A stretch of 64,000 bases of DNA from Sulfitobacter sp. SK011 (GCF_003352065.1 NZ_CP025803.1:1364001-1428000), one strand, 5' to 3'; positions 1-8,871 are shown, numbered from the stretch's first letter. Numbers and translations are program-made. Notes: generated from the sequence alone by a model not told the origin.

Positions 1-1463
1 TCGGCGGCGACCACTTCGGGGGCCACGTTTTCATCAACGATCTGGTTCACAAAGCTTGAATTCGCGCCGTTTTCCAACAGACGCCGCACCAGATAGGCCA
101 GCAGGTCGCGATGCGCCCCGACGGGGGCATAGATCCGGCAACGGGTGCCGTTTTGCGTCATCACCAGATTGTGCAGGGTCTCGCCCATGCCGTGCAAGCG
201 CTGGAATTCGTAGGTTTCAGGATCGTCGCCCATGTGCAGGACGGCCGCGACGGTATGGGCGTTGTGGGTGGCAAATTGGGGGTAAATCCGGTCAGTCATG
301 CCCAAAAGTTTGCGCGCATTGGCGATGTAGGACACATCGGTTGCGGCTTTCTGAGTGAAGACGGGAAAACCGTCGACGCCCTCGACCTGGGCGCGTTTGA
401 TCTCGGTGTCCCAATAGGCCCCCTTGACCAGCCGGACCATGATGCGGCGGTCATGGCGTTTCGCCATGGCATAAAGGGCGTCTATCACCCGTGATGCACG
501 CGGGCCAAAGGCCTGAACAACGATGCCAAATCCGTCCCACCCAGACAGTGCAGGTTCGCCCATCACGCGGTCAATTACATCCAATGACAGGGCAAGGCGG
601 TCGGCCTCTTCGGCGTCGACATTGAGGCCCATGCCAGCGGATTTCGCCAACAGGCACAGTGCGCGCAGACGCGGCACCAGATCGCGCATCACCGAAGCTT
701 CCTGAGCGATCTCATAGCGGGGGTGCAGGGCGCTGAGCTTTACGGAAATGCCCGGATTCTTGCGGATGTCGGGGTCGTTGCAGGCGGTTGCAATCGCTGA
801 AATCGCGCGGCTGTAGCTCAGATGATAGCGCTTTGCGTCGCCTTCGGTCCGTGCCGCTTCGCCCAGCATGTCGTAGCTATAGGTGAAGCCCTTTTTCTCC
901 ATACCCTTGGCGCGGGTCATCGCGGCGGTGATGTCCTCCCCCAAAACGAACTGACGGCCCATTTCCTTCATCGCACGGGAAACGGCGGTGCGGATCACCG
1001 GCTCGCCCAGACGTTTGATCGCCGCGCGCAGGTGGCGCACGGGGCCGGGTTGATCGTCATCAAGCACACGGCCCGTCAGCATCAGCGCCCAAGTGGAGGC
1101 GTTGACCAAGGATGATGTGGAGTGGCCCATGTGACGGCCCCAGTCAGAAGGCGCAATCTTGTCTTCAATGAGCGCATCGATGGTGTCGGCATCCGGCACC
1201 CGCAACAGCGCTTCGGCCAGACACATCAGGGCGACCCCTTCGTCAGTGGAAAGGCCATATTCGGCCAGAAACACTTCCATCATGCCGGGCGATGTGGCCC
1301 CGCGAATGTCGCGCACCAGACCCGCCGCCTGGGCGGAAATCGTGGCCCGGTCTGTTTCAGTCAACTGCGCTGTCTGAACCAGGGTGGCCAAGACGGTTTC
1401 GGGATCAGCATAGGTTTCTTCGTCAATTTGGTGACGCAGGGAAGGGGAAGTATCGCGGGCCAT
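1..1463 (-). CDS. putA: Proline dehydrogenase part of bifunctional PutA (3' end cut by window)
   Basis: This gene oxidises proline to pyrroline-5-carboxylate with FAD; in full-length PutA a C-terminal aldehyde dehydrogenase then makes glutamate. I translated the reverse strand from ATG at 1463, which has GGAGA seven bases upstream, and the frame stays open to the window edge (487 codons). The N-terminal arm is followed by the PRODH barrel, with the family signature KGAYWDTEIKRAQ beginning at about residue 347, then FATHNAHTV, and near residue 460 the stretch RRLLENGANSSFV that contributes the substrate-binding arginines. The aldehyde dehydrogenase half lies outside the window, so bifunctionality is inferred from the alphaproteobacterial family and the long N-terminal arm. 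It is divergent from putR. Confidence 0.93.
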   Translation of the reverse strand, partial: MARDTSPSLRHQIDEETYADPETVLATLVQTAQLTETDRATISAQAAGLVRDIRGATSPGMMEVFLAEYGLSTDEGVALMCLAEALLRVPDADTIDALIEDKIAPSDWGRHMGHSTSSLVNASTWALMLTGRVLDDDQPGPVRHLRAAIKRLGEPVIRTAVSRAMKEMGRQFVLGEDITAAMTRAKGMEKKGFTYSYDMLGEAARTEGDAKRYHLSYSRAISAIATACNDPDIRKNPGISVKLSALHPRYEIAQEASVMRDLVPRLRALCLLAKSAGMGLNVDAEEADRLALSLDVIDRVMGEPALSGWDGFGIVVQAFGPRASRVIDALYAMAKRHDRRIMVRLVKGAYWDTEIKRAQVEGVDGFPVFTQKAATDVSYIANARKLLGMTDRIYPQFATHNAHTVAAVLHMGDDPETYEFQRLHGMGETLHNLVMTQNGTRCRIYAPVGAHRDLLAYLVRRLLENGANSSFVNQIVDENVAPEVVAA

Positions 1464-1571
1464 GAGCAGTCTCCAAATGAGGTTTTGTCAAAGATATCCT
1501 AGGACGGCAGGTCGTTTGGCCTTATGATTGATCGAAAGGCAGACTTTTGTCGTGATTTTTAGGGGCTTTGC
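1464..1571. promoter_or_regulatory. putA/putR divergent intergenic region
   Basis: This 108-bp gap between the two divergent starts must hold both promoters and probably the PutR operator. It contains the 8-bp palindrome TCCTAGGA at 1497-1504. The heptamer TTTTGTC occurs twice, near 1485 and 1545. Which of these PutR binds cannot be told from sequence alone. Confidence 0.5.
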
Positions 1572-2048
1572 ATGAAAAAAGAACAATCTGACCTGGACCG
1601 ATTTGATTCAACGATTCTGTCTGTGCTGGCCGAAGATGGGCGCATCAGCATTACTGATCTGGCAAAACGCATTGGGTTGTCCAAATCACCGACCCAGGCG
1701 CGGCTGCGCAGGTTGGAAGAAACGGGGGTCATCCTTGGATACCGGGCGCTGCTTGATCCGATCCAGTTGGGTCTGGATCACGTGGCCTTTGTCGAAGTGC
1801 GGCTGAGCGATACGCGCGAAAAAGCACTGCGGGCCTTTAATGCGGCTGTGATCAAAGTACCTGAAATCGAACAGGCACATATGATTGCCAGCCATTTTGA
1901 TTACCTGCTCAAGGTGCGGACGCGCGACATGACCGCCTATCGCCGTTTTCTGGGCGAAACGATTTCATCGCTGCCACATGTGTCCAACACCTCGACCTAT
2001 GTCGCGATGGAGGCCGTGAAGGAAACGATGTTGGCGGACGCCACTTGA
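1572..2048 (+). CDS. putR: Lrp/AsnC-family regulator, probable proline-responsive activator PutR
   Basis: A 158-residue Lrp/AsnC protein. It has an N-terminal winged helix (ISITDLAKRIGLSKSPTQARLRRLEETGVI, residues about 25-55, quoted in part) and a C-terminal RAM/AsnC ligand-binding domain. The family's characteristic start, LDRFDSTILSVLAEDGR, is present. Its divergent position next to putA is the classical arrangement for PutR, which senses proline and activates putA in alphaproteobacteria. The identification as PutR therefore rests on family plus location. Confidence 0.9.
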   Translation: MKKEQSDLDRFDSTILSVLAEDGRISITDLAKRIGLSKSPTQARLRRLEETGVILGYRALLDPIQLGLDHVAFVEVRLSDTREKALRAFNAAVIKVPEIEQAHMIASHFDYLLKVRTRDMTAYRRFLGETISSLPHVSNTSTYVAMEAVKETMLADAT

Positions 2049-2079
2049 CCAAAGGGCAGGGCGCATCATTTAATAATGT

Positions 2080-2646
2080 ATGCGTTTGTTGATGAAATTG
2101 GCCCTGATCGCGGCCCCGGTATGGGCGGCACCCGCCTTTGCTGCGTGCCCCACGCCCCCTGACACCAGCGCCGAGCTGCTGAACCTTTTCGCCAAGGCCA
2201 ACGCCGCGACGGATGTGAACGCCGGAAGACGGGTGTCAGGTGAGATGTGGGAAGTGTGGCTGCGCGCCCCTGATGAGGCCGCCCAGGAGGTGTTGGATGC
2301 GGGCATGGGCCGCCGCGACGCCTATGATTTCGCTGGTGCCATCACCGAGTATGACAGGTTGATTGCCTATTGCCCGGATTATGCCGAAGGCTATAACCAG
2401 CGCGCTTATGTGCATTTCCTGCAACAGGACTATGAACCGGCACTGGCCGATCTCGACATCGCCCTGACCCTGCAACCGCATCACGTGGCCGCGCAATCAG
2501 GTCGCGCATTGACCTTGATGAACCTGGGGCGTTTGGAAGAGGCGCGCGCTCAATTGCTGATCGCCGTGGAGAATAACCCGTGGCTGTCCGAGGCAGCGCT
2601 GCTGGCAGACGATGCGCCGCTGGGCCGCAAAGGCAAGGATATCTGA
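2080..2646 (+). CDS. Secreted TPR-repeat protein
   Basis: A 188-residue protein with a short N-terminal signal peptide (hydrophobic core LMKLALIAAPVWAAP, probable cleavage after AFA). Two to three tetratricopeptide repeats follow (residues about 75-175), including AYDFAGAITEYDRLIAYCPDYAEGYNQRA and PALADLDIALTLQPHHVAAQSGRA motifs, given here as overlapping stretches. TPRs mediate protein-protein contacts, and the partner is unknown. It starts 31 bp after putR, so it may be cotranscribed, but no functional link to proline use is evident. Confidence 0.8.
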   Translation: MRLLMKLALIAAPVWAAPAFAACPTPPDTSAELLNLFAKANAATDVNAGRRVSGEMWEVWLRAPDEAAQEVLDAGMGRRDAYDFAGAITEYDRLIAYCPDYAEGYNQRAYVHFLQQDYEPALADLDIALTLQPHHVAAQSGRALTLMNLGRLEEARAQLLIAVENNPWLSEAALLADDAPLGRKGKDI

Positions 2647-2739
2647 GGGTTTTACCGGCAGGCCGATGGATTGCGCGGCCATCTGCCATTTACACCGCAT
2701 CCCGGTTCGGATTATCTGCCGCAACGATCACCACCAGAT

Positions 2740-2826
2740 GCGGGCGTGATGGAATGGTAGACATACCAGACTTAAAATCTGTTGGGGCCTAGCCCCGTGT
2801 GGGTTCGAGTCCCACCGCCCGCACCA
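2740..2826 (+). tRNA. tRNA-Leu (anticodon TAA)
   Basis: The acceptor stem GCGGGCG (2740-2746) pairs perfectly with CGCCCGC (2816-2822), followed by discriminator A and an encoded CCA (2824-2826). The anticodon loop CTTAAAA (2771-2777) gives anticodon TAA, reading UUA. A long variable arm (TTGGGGCCTAGCCCCG region) marks a type II tRNA, and GGTTCGAGTCC is the T arm. A run of seven T residues follows directly at 2828-2834 and may act as the terminator. Confidence 0.97.
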
Positions 2827-2995
2827 CTTTTTTTGCCTGCCACCTTCGGCCACTTGAGGCCTGTTTGGTTTGATGCGGACAAAAGAAGACCGCGCCCGTT
2901 GATCATGATGGCCCCATGGGCATCCTCTCCAATGCCGTCGGAGGATTGTGTCATTCTGACGGGCACGGTGGAGACGATGGGACTTTGAGCTTGGA

Positions 2996-3691
2996 CTATT
3001 CCAGCAATGCGATCATCTCTGCAAACCCGCGCTGTTTTGCGTGGTCCAAGGGTGTGTCACCTTGGCGGTCTGCGATGGTTTTGTCAGCGCCGGCATTCAG
3101 CAACGCTTGCAAGCATTTGACGTGGTCTGCGCCGCCATCCCCCAAAATCACGGCCTCGATCATCGCAGTCCAGCCCAGATTGTTGACGTGATCCAGCGGC
3201 GCACCCGCTGTTATCAACCGTTCAACAACCTCGTGGTGGCCAAGGTGTGCCGCAGCGATCAGTGCTGTGCCAATGTAGGGACTTGTGATGTTGCCGGGGT
3301 TGGTTCCAACATCCAGTGCGGCGTCAAGCATGTCGAGATCATCTGCAACCGCAGCAATCGTGACGATGTCATAGGCCTGATGCTCAAATGCGTTTACGTC
3401 AGCGCCCGCATCGGCCAGTGCCCTGACAATATCCTCATGAGAGGCAAACGCCGCGACATGAAGCGGTGTACGGCCCCGGCTGTCCTGTGCTTCCAATGGG
3501 GCATTGCTGTCTGTCAGCGCGATTACCGCAGCAACATCGCCAGACTGCGCCGCGCGGTGCAACCCGGTGTAGGCGTCAATTTCGCTGGGCGACGGGGCAA
3601 TCTGTGCGCGTGCAGGCGCGCCCAGACTGCAGAGCAACACCAGCGCGATCAGCACAGTCACGCGTGTACTTGCAATTCTGGCCACCTTCAT
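2996..3691 (-). CDS. Secreted ankyrin-repeat protein
   Basis: A 231-residue protein from ATG at 3691, seven bases after the stop of the upstream gene. I preferred this to an in-frame ATG 45 bases earlier because it gives a clean signal peptide (MKVARIASTRVTVLIALVLL..., cleavage near ARA-Q). About five ankyrin repeats follow. They are recognisable as TGLHRAAQSGD, GRTPLHVAAFASHEDIVRAL, ALIAAAHLGHHEVVERLI and DTPLDHAKQRGFAEMIALL. Ankyrin repeats bind proteins, and bacterial periplasmic versions are often paired with a partner enzyme or inhibitor; here the partner would be the upstream secreted protein. No catalytic residues are seen. Confidence 0.85.
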   Translation of the reverse strand: MKVARIASTRVTVLIALVLLCSLGAPARAQIAPSPSEIDAYTGLHRAAQSGDVAAVIALTDSNAPLEAQDSRGRTPLHVAAFASHEDIVRALADAGADVNAFEHQAYDIVTIAAVADDLDMLDAALDVGTNPGNITSPYIGTALIAAAHLGHHEVVERLITAGAPLDHVNNLGWTAMIEAVILGDGGADHVKCLQALLNAGADKTIADRQGDTPLDHAKQRGFAEMIALLE

Positions 3692-3698
3692 CACCGGA

Positions 3699-4343
3699 TC
3701 AATCGGCGGCAAAGCAATATAAAAGCCCTGCGCCACCTGTGCTCACCAGATTTTCCTGACTGCAGCCGCGCGACCCATGTGCCGAATTCCATGAAGTATT
3801 TCCGCCGCCGTGGCGATCATGGTGCCCAACCTGCGCACTTCCTTCACCTGAACTGGTCCAGTTGCTGCAGGTATGATCATCTGTGTCACGCGGAAAATAA
3901 GCCATGCCGTCCGCCATTGATCCGGTCAGAATGTCATGCTCATTAGGTTGATCGCCAACCCCTTTCACATGGTTTCCGTTTTCATCAACAGCGGTGCGTT
4001 TGAGGATGTTCGGCGTGAGGTGCAGGTCGTCAAGATCGACAGCCACAAGTTCGCCATTGGCGTTGTACCAGGGGCCAGACCCGATGCGATAGCGCGCTGA
4101 AATCCCGCGTTTGCCTTCCTCCTGGGTGCTCAGATAGGCCCGCCAGGTGCGCCCGGCTGTGCCTGCGGCTTCGGCCAAAGTGGTGCAATGGGCATCGGCA
4201 CCGTCCAGTCCACCAAGGTTTGCGCCGTTGCCCATCCCCTTGCTGGTGACGAAAAACCCCATCGGCTGATCCTGAGCAGTCGCAGAAAACGCGCCCGCAA
4301 AAATCGCAACAGCGGCAAGAGCCGAAATTCTCTTGATAGCCAT
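3699..4343 (-). CDS. Secreted protein resembling DUF1554/endostatin-like lectin-fold domains
   Basis: A 214-residue exported protein with signal peptide MAIKRISALAAVAIFAGAFS, cleaved near TAQ. The mature part starts with GFFVTSKGMGNGANLGGLDG and contains TWRAYLST, a Cys/His/Gly-rich loop (CSNWTSSGEG, HHDRHGGG) and a C-terminal CSQENL...LLYCF. This pattern resembles the C-type-lectin/endostatin-like domain found in many secreted bacterial proteins. I assign the family from memory of its hallmark residues, so the exact Pfam name is uncertain. Four cysteines in the mature part could form disulfides. It is followed after seven bases by the ankyrin gene, so the two are probably translated together. 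Confidence 0.6.
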   Translation of the reverse strand: MAIKRISALAAVAIFAGAFSATAQDQPMGFFVTSKGMGNGANLGGLDGADAHCTTLAEAAGTAGRTWRAYLSTQEEGKRGISARYRIGSGPWYNANGELVAVDLDDLHLTPNILKRTAVDENGNHVKGVGDQPNEHDILTGSMADGMAYFPRDTDDHTCSNWTSSGEGSAQVGHHDRHGGGNTSWNSAHGSRGCSQENLVSTGGAGLLYCFAAD

Positions 4344-4559
4344 GATAGCCTCCCTTTTATGTTCTGATCCTGTGCGTCTGACGAAACCCCGTCAAGAAAA
4401 TCTATCGTGAGCGTTCGATCACCGCGTCAGATGACACGCACATTCTTATACGCGCGCCATCGCCTGTCTTTGACATTAGGTCTGAGCTTTTTTCGGCCTT
4501 TGGTCTGAAACTCAGCCCGACCCAAGTTGGCTTCGCCCACAACAACCACATGCCAGAAA

Positions 4560-4601
4560 TGTAACGGAATTGTGACGCGACCTGCGTGCGCAACGTCACA
4601 A
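4560..4601. promoter_or_regulatory. Pho-box-like direct repeat and overlapping inverted repeat
   Basis: Two heptamers, TGTAACG (4560-4566) and TGTGACG (4571-4577), are spaced exactly 11 bp apart, the period of PhoB half-sites (TGTCA-type). The second also forms a perfect 8-bp inverted repeat, TTGTGACG (4570-4577) with CGTCACAA (4594-4601). The element ends 18 bp before the DUF4956 start. The operon's phosphate theme makes PhoB control plausible, but the half-sites are not a perfect match to the enterobacterial consensus. Confidence 0.45.
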
Positions 4602-4619
4602 ACAAAGAGGAACACGTGA

Positions 4620-5201
4620 ATGGAAACGATCAATTGGAGCGATCCGATCTGGGAGCTGACGGCACGATTTGCGATCAACACCGTCGCGAATGTCTTGCTG
4701 ATGTTTGGCATGTTCTACCGCCGGTATCGCGACAAGGAACTGGCGACCACGGCATCGATGTTCAACATCTTTGCGTTTGCTGTGCTGACCATCCTGTCCA
4801 GCGTGGAATTCAGCATCGCGGCAGGATTTGGATTGTTTGCCATTCTGGCGCTGTTCAGTCTGCGCTCAGAGCAGATATCAAAAACCGAGATTTCGTATTT
4901 CTTTGGCGCGATTGCCCTCGCGGTCATTTGTTCGGTTCAGGGGACCGGGCTGCTGTTCGTGCTGGTGATCGTCGTGTTCGTGCTGATTGGTGCCTGGCTG
5001 TTGGATCACCCACGGATGCTGCATTCGGTCAGCAGCGCAAAACTGACGCTCGACAACATCGAAACCCATGTGTTGTCCGACACTGAAAAGATGCGTGCTG
5101 ACCTCTCTGAACGCCTTGGTGTCGAAGTGATGACCTTTCAGGTGATTGAGCTGAATTACGTCAACGACCTTGCCCGTATCAACGTCTTTTTCCGCGCATG
5201 A
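4620..5201 (+). CDS. DUF4956 membrane protein (partner of VTC polyphosphate domain protein)
   Basis: A 193-residue protein. Its N-terminal half has about three to four hydrophobic segments (around residues 15-35, 45-65, 85-120, e.g. FNIFAFAVLTILSSVEFSIA), and its soluble C-terminal half ends in VMTFQVIELNYVNDLARINV. The pattern LSSVEFSIAAGFGLFAILALFSLRSE matches the DUF4956 family. DUF4956 genes commonly sit beside VTC-domain genes in bacteria, as here, where the VTC gene follows 11 bp downstream. A role as membrane anchor or channel for the polymerase is inferred from that linkage; the biochemical function is not established. Confidence 0.85.
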   Translation: METINWSDPIWELTARFAINTVANVLLMFGMFYRRYRDKELATTASMFNIFAFAVLTILSSVEFSIAAGFGLFAILALFSLRSEQISKTEISYFFGAIALAVICSVQGTGLLFVLVIVVFVLIGAWLLDHPRMLHSVSSAKLTLDNIETHVLSDTEKMRADLSERLGVEVMTFQVIELNYVNDLARINVFFRA

Positions 5202-5212
5202 GGAGCCTTAGC

Positions 5213-6091
5213 ATGTCCATCCATGACCCCAACATCGACATTGACTGGCTGACCAGCGACTTTTCACCGATCTCATTGGATGAACTGAACGAGACCGCTG
5301 AAATGCTGTCCCGGATCGACAACAAATACGTCGTTCCGCGCGTGGCGCTGCAACGTCTGGTTCCGGCGCTGCGGCATGAATTCAACATCCTCGATATCGA
5401 TCAACGGCGTGCTTTCACCTATGATACCCGCTATTTCGATGACGCCCAGCGGAGCGCCTATTTTGAGCACCATCAGGGCTTGCGCAAAGGGTTCAAGGTG
5501 CGTGTTCGCCGGTATGCCGATGCCGGTCTTAGCTTTCTTGAGGTCAAGGTGAAGGGCAAGCGCGGGATGACCGAGAAATACCGCCTTCAGCACGATGCAG
5601 GATTGGTCGAGCACCTGTCAGATGACGCCATGCGTTTCGCAAAAGACACCTATTTTGGGCAGTATGGAAAGCCGTTTGACTACAAGCTGCAAGCGGCGCT
5701 GGACATCCGCTACAAGCGGATCACGCTGGTCGCAAAAAACGGCGGTGAAAGAATGACCATCGACACCGATCTGCGCTTTCGCACCGATAATGGCACCATG
5801 TCTTTGGGAACGGATGTCTTCATTGTCGAAGCGAAGTCGGCACTTGGGCGCGGATACGCAGACATTGAGCTGCGCCGCGCCCATCAAAGGCCGACCAAGA
5901 AATGCTCGAAATACTGCATTGGCATGGCAGCGATGGGAGAAGTGAAACGCTACAACAGATTTCTGCCGACAATGCGCAAACTTGGCTTGATTGACGCTGC
6001 GGGAACCCGCGGGGGTTGGTCAGATGTCCGCCCGGATCTGCGCCTGAATGTGGTGGATCGCGACATCGCGCGCTCAAGAAGTGCCGCCTGA
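5213..6091 (+). CDS. VTC-domain protein, putative polyphosphate polymerase
   Basis: A 292-residue VTC-domain protein, the family of the yeast Vtc4 catalytic tunnel domain that makes polyphosphate from ATP. I chose ATG at 5213, with GAGGAG ten bases upstream, over one overlapping the previous stop. Tunnel residues are visible in order: K38 (RIDNKY), R97/R99 (KVRVRR), E110-K112-K114 (LEVKVKGK), R166 (DIRYK), E207-K209 (VEAKS) and SKY at 232-234 (SKYCIG). The protein lacks SPX and membrane domains, so DUF4956 probably supplies membrane attachment. Catalysis is predicted from conserved residues only. Confidence 0.88.
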   Translation: MSIHDPNIDIDWLTSDFSPISLDELNETAEMLSRIDNKYVVPRVALQRLVPALRHEFNILDIDQRRAFTYDTRYFDDAQRSAYFEHHQGLRKGFKVRVRRYADAGLSFLEVKVKGKRGMTEKYRLQHDAGLVEHLSDDAMRFAKDTYFGQYGKPFDYKLQAALDIRYKRITLVAKNGGERMTIDTDLRFRTDNGTMSLGTDVFIVEAKSALGRGYADIELRRAHQRPTKKCSKYCIGMAAMGEVKRYNRFLPTMRKLGLIDAAGTRGGWSDVRPDLRLNVVDRDIARSRSAA

Positions 6092-6196
6092 ACCGACGTC
6101 ATCATCTGCAAGACGTGGGCCCGCCGACAGACCTGATTTTGGTGTCAGCCATGCGATGTGCTGGCCAGTGCAAAGCACAAATTGAGAGGAAGAACG

Positions 6197-7771
6197 ATGT
6201 CTGACCAGATGATGGAAGTTCCAGCGGGCTCTTTTCGAACAGGGTCAAAATCTTTCGTCCGCATCGCGATCGCCGGGGCCTTCCTGCTTTGCATTATGGT
6301 TGGCATGAACTTGTATGTGGGTGCGTCTGTCCAGGGGGGATCCTTTTTAGTGATTGCGGCGATTGTCGGTGGCTATATGGCAATGAACATCGGCGCAAAC
6401 GACGTTGCGAACAATGTCGGGCCGACCGTGGGTTCCGGAGCGATGGCCATGGGCGCTGCAATCGCCCTCGCAGCGGTGTTTGAGCTGGGTGGCGCGCTCA
6501 TTGCAGGTGGCGACGTGGTTGGCACGGTCAAGAGTGACATCATCGCCCCTGAACTTATCGGGGATGATGCAAAATTTGTCTGGCTGATGCTGGCGGCGCT
6601 TTTTGCCGGGGCTGTTTGGCTGAACATCGCGACGTATCTTGGGGCCCCGGTTTCGACCACCCATTCGATTGTTGGCGGCGTTCTGGGGGCGGGGATAGCG
6701 GCAGGTGGTTGGCATGTCGCAAATTGGGCTGTGATGCTGAAAATCGCTGCCAGCTGGGTTATTTCCCCGGTCATGGGCGGGTCGATCGCGGCGCTTTTGC
6801 TTTTCGCGATCACAAAGCTGATCGTGGACCAAAGGGACATACTAGGTGCGGCACGGCGCTGTGTGCCATATCTGCTGGCTGCGATGGCATGGGCATTTTC
6901 CACGTATCTGGCCTTGAAAGGTCTCAAGAAGGTAATCCCGCTCGACTTCCCAACAGCAACCCTTATTGGCCTCGTGGTCGCCGCAGCGATTTTTTGGTGG
7001 GTCAGGCCCCGGATAGCACAACGTTCCAAAACACTCCCGAACGAGCACGAAAGCATCAATCACCTTTTTACCGGACCGCTGATTTTTGCCGCCGCGCTTT
7101 TGAGTTTTGCGCATGGTGCCAATGACGTCGCCAACGCGGTCGGACCTCTTGCTGCGATCAACGATGCCTTGGCCAATGGCGCGGTCTCGGCCAAGGCGTC
7201 TATTCCCCTTTGGGTGATGGGTATTGGCGCGCTTGGGATTGCTGTGGGCCTCGCCCTTTACGGGCCAAAACTGATCCGGACCGTGGGCTCAGAGATCACC
7301 CATCTGGACAAGACACGCGCCTTTTGCGTGGCGCTTGCGGCAGCAGTTACGGTAATCATTGCCTCGCAGCTGGGCTTGCCGGTCAGTTCGACACATATTG
7401 CTGTTGGTGGGGTGTTCGGCGTTGGGTTCTTGCGGGAATACCTTGATGCAAACCGTTCCCGGATTGCAGCAGAGATCGGCGAGCGGATCAAGGGCGAGGA
7501 CGCTGAGGCCGTTCAAAGGTTTCTGACCACATTCAAATCGTCCGCCTTTGTGGATCAGGGAAAGATGATCAAGCACCTGCGCAGCAACGGCAACGCGCGC
7601 CTGCATCTGGCAAAGAAAGATCGAAAGAACATTTCCGCTGTCTATAAGAAAGAGCTGGTCAAACGATCATTGGTGATCAGAATTGTGGCGGCATGGCTTA
7701 TCACTGTTCCGGCGTCAGGCACCATGGCTGCCGTGTTCTACTTTACCATTCGCGGTTACATGATCCCCTAG
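6197..7771 (+). CDS. pit: Inorganic phosphate transporter, Pit/PHO4 family
   Basis: A 524-residue multispanning permease importing phosphate with a cation. The start at 6197 has GAGAGGAAG upstream. The inverted-repeat PHO4 signatures are both present: GANDVANNVGPTVGS (about residue 65) and GANDVANAVGPLA (about residue 310). Each is followed by its APVSTTHS or LPVSSTHIAVGG loop. A soluble insertion lies near residues 425-490. It follows the VTC gene by 105 bp and probably belongs to the same transcription unit, linking Pi uptake to polyphosphate synthesis. Confidence 0.93.
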   Translation: MSDQMMEVPAGSFRTGSKSFVRIAIAGAFLLCIMVGMNLYVGASVQGGSFLVIAAIVGGYMAMNIGANDVANNVGPTVGSGAMAMGAAIALAAVFELGGALIAGGDVVGTVKSDIIAPELIGDDAKFVWLMLAALFAGAVWLNIATYLGAPVSTTHSIVGGVLGAGIAAGGWHVANWAVMLKIAASWVISPVMGGSIAALLLFAITKLIVDQRDILGAARRCVPYLLAAMAWAFSTYLALKGLKKVIPLDFPTATLIGLVVAAAIFWWVRPRIAQRSKTLPNEHESINHLFTGPLIFAAALLSFAHGANDVANAVGPLAAINDALANGAVSAKASIPLWVMGIGALGIAVGLALYGPKLIRTVGSEITHLDKTRAFCVALAAAVTVIIASQLGLPVSSTHIAVGGVFGVGFLREYLDANRSRIAAEIGERIKGEDAEAVQRFLTTFKSSAFVDQGKMIKHLRSNGNARLHLAKKDRKNISAVYKKELVKRSLVIRIVAAWLITVPASGTMAAVFYFTIRGYMIP

Positions 7772-7921
7772 AACGGTGCGGAAACGCCGGTGCGGCCGGG
7801 ACGTTCAGTTCACGAAACGCAGCGAAGGCGGCTTCACTGGCTCAGCGGATTTTGACCAATGGAGCCTGCAATCGATCTGATGGTGATCATTGCCATGCTT
7901 ATCCGCGTACCGAAGATGTCC

Positions 7922-8770
7922 TCAGAAAAAAGCCTGCTGATTTGAAAAGTAGTCTATCAGCCGGTTGCGCACCGCCTTTAGCTGCGGCGTCTCAATCGTA
8001 TCGACATGATGGGCAACCCAGATCGGCACGGTCAAATGGGGCATCGCGTTGTCGAGCTTGATCAGCCGTTGCTCGTTGTCGCCCAGAAAACAAGGAAGCA
8101 CAGCAATGCCACCATCCAGCACGGCCAGCTCGCGTAGCGTCAGAAAACTGTCACATGCTGTTGTAAGCTGATCGGTGGGAATTTCCTCGGCAATCCATTT
8201 TGCCGCGACCGAACGGGACAATGGCCCGGCAAGGCCGTGCCATTTTTGCGCCCGTTCATTCACGGCATAGGCCGCAAATCCCAGCTTTGCCACGGCAGTG
8301 CCGGCTAGATCCTCGGCAAGGTTTACCGATGGACGCACCACGATATGCGCTTGTTCACGGATCAAATCCAGATGTGTGTTGCTGCTGAGCAAGGTTACGC
8401 AAAAGCGCTGATTTTCTGCCGACAGCTGGGCGACGAAAGCCGGAAGCACCATCGCGCAGAGCGTATCGGTCGACGTGATCCTGACGGTCCCGGTCATCGC
8501 CTGGTGCCCACCACCAGCAAGGCGGCTGACCTCTTGCATGGCGGCCTCAGCGTTTTGGGCGGCCTGTATGACATGCGCGCGATCGGGCAACAGCCGATAG
8601 CCCTGCGCCGTCCGCTCAAAGACGGCGGTGCCGTGGCGTTCCTCAAATGCCGCAACATGGCGCAGCACTGTCGCATGATTCACGCCCAGCCGCTTGGCCG
8701 CTTGCAGGACCGAACCGGTTTCGGCAACGGTCAATATGTATCGCAGATCGTCCCAGTTCTCGTTGTGCAT
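7922..8770 (-). CDS. LysR-family transcriptional regulator
   Basis: A 282-residue LysR regulator. The N-terminal helix-turn-helix (WDDLRYILTVAETGSVLQAA and LGVNHATVLRHVAAFE, residues 5-45) is followed by a substrate-binding domain. The N terminus (NWDDLRYIL) places it in the subgroup with divergent or unlinked targets. It is divergent from the cytochrome c' gene with a 101-bp gap, so it may regulate that gene, itself, or both. The inducer is unknown. Confidence 0.88.
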   Translation of the reverse strand: MHNENWDDLRYILTVAETGSVLQAAKRLGVNHATVLRHVAAFEERHGTAVFERTAQGYRLLPDRAHVIQAAQNAEAAMQEVSRLAGGGHQAMTGTVRITSTDTLCAMVLPAFVAQLSAENQRFCVTLLSSNTHLDLIREQAHIVVRPSVNLAEDLAGTAVAKLGFAAYAVNERAQKWHGLAGPLSRSVAAKWIAEEIPTDQLTTACDSFLTLRELAVLDGGIAVLPCFLGDNEQRLIKLDNAMPHLTVPIWVAHHVDTIETPQLKAVRNRLIDYFSNQQAFF

Positions 8771-8871
8771 GAATCAGTACCCACTCGCGCATTTTTACGC
8801 ACTGTTACCATATTTCCGAACAGCTACGCTTTGAGCAATCAGAATCTGAAAATTCAGCAAGGAGTTCGAGA

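Noticed and set aside
3041..3946. Plus-strand open frame across the ankyrin and lectin-like genes
   Set aside because: The minus-strand reading gives two signal peptides and known repeats. The plus-strand reading is Cys/Arg-rich without motifs.
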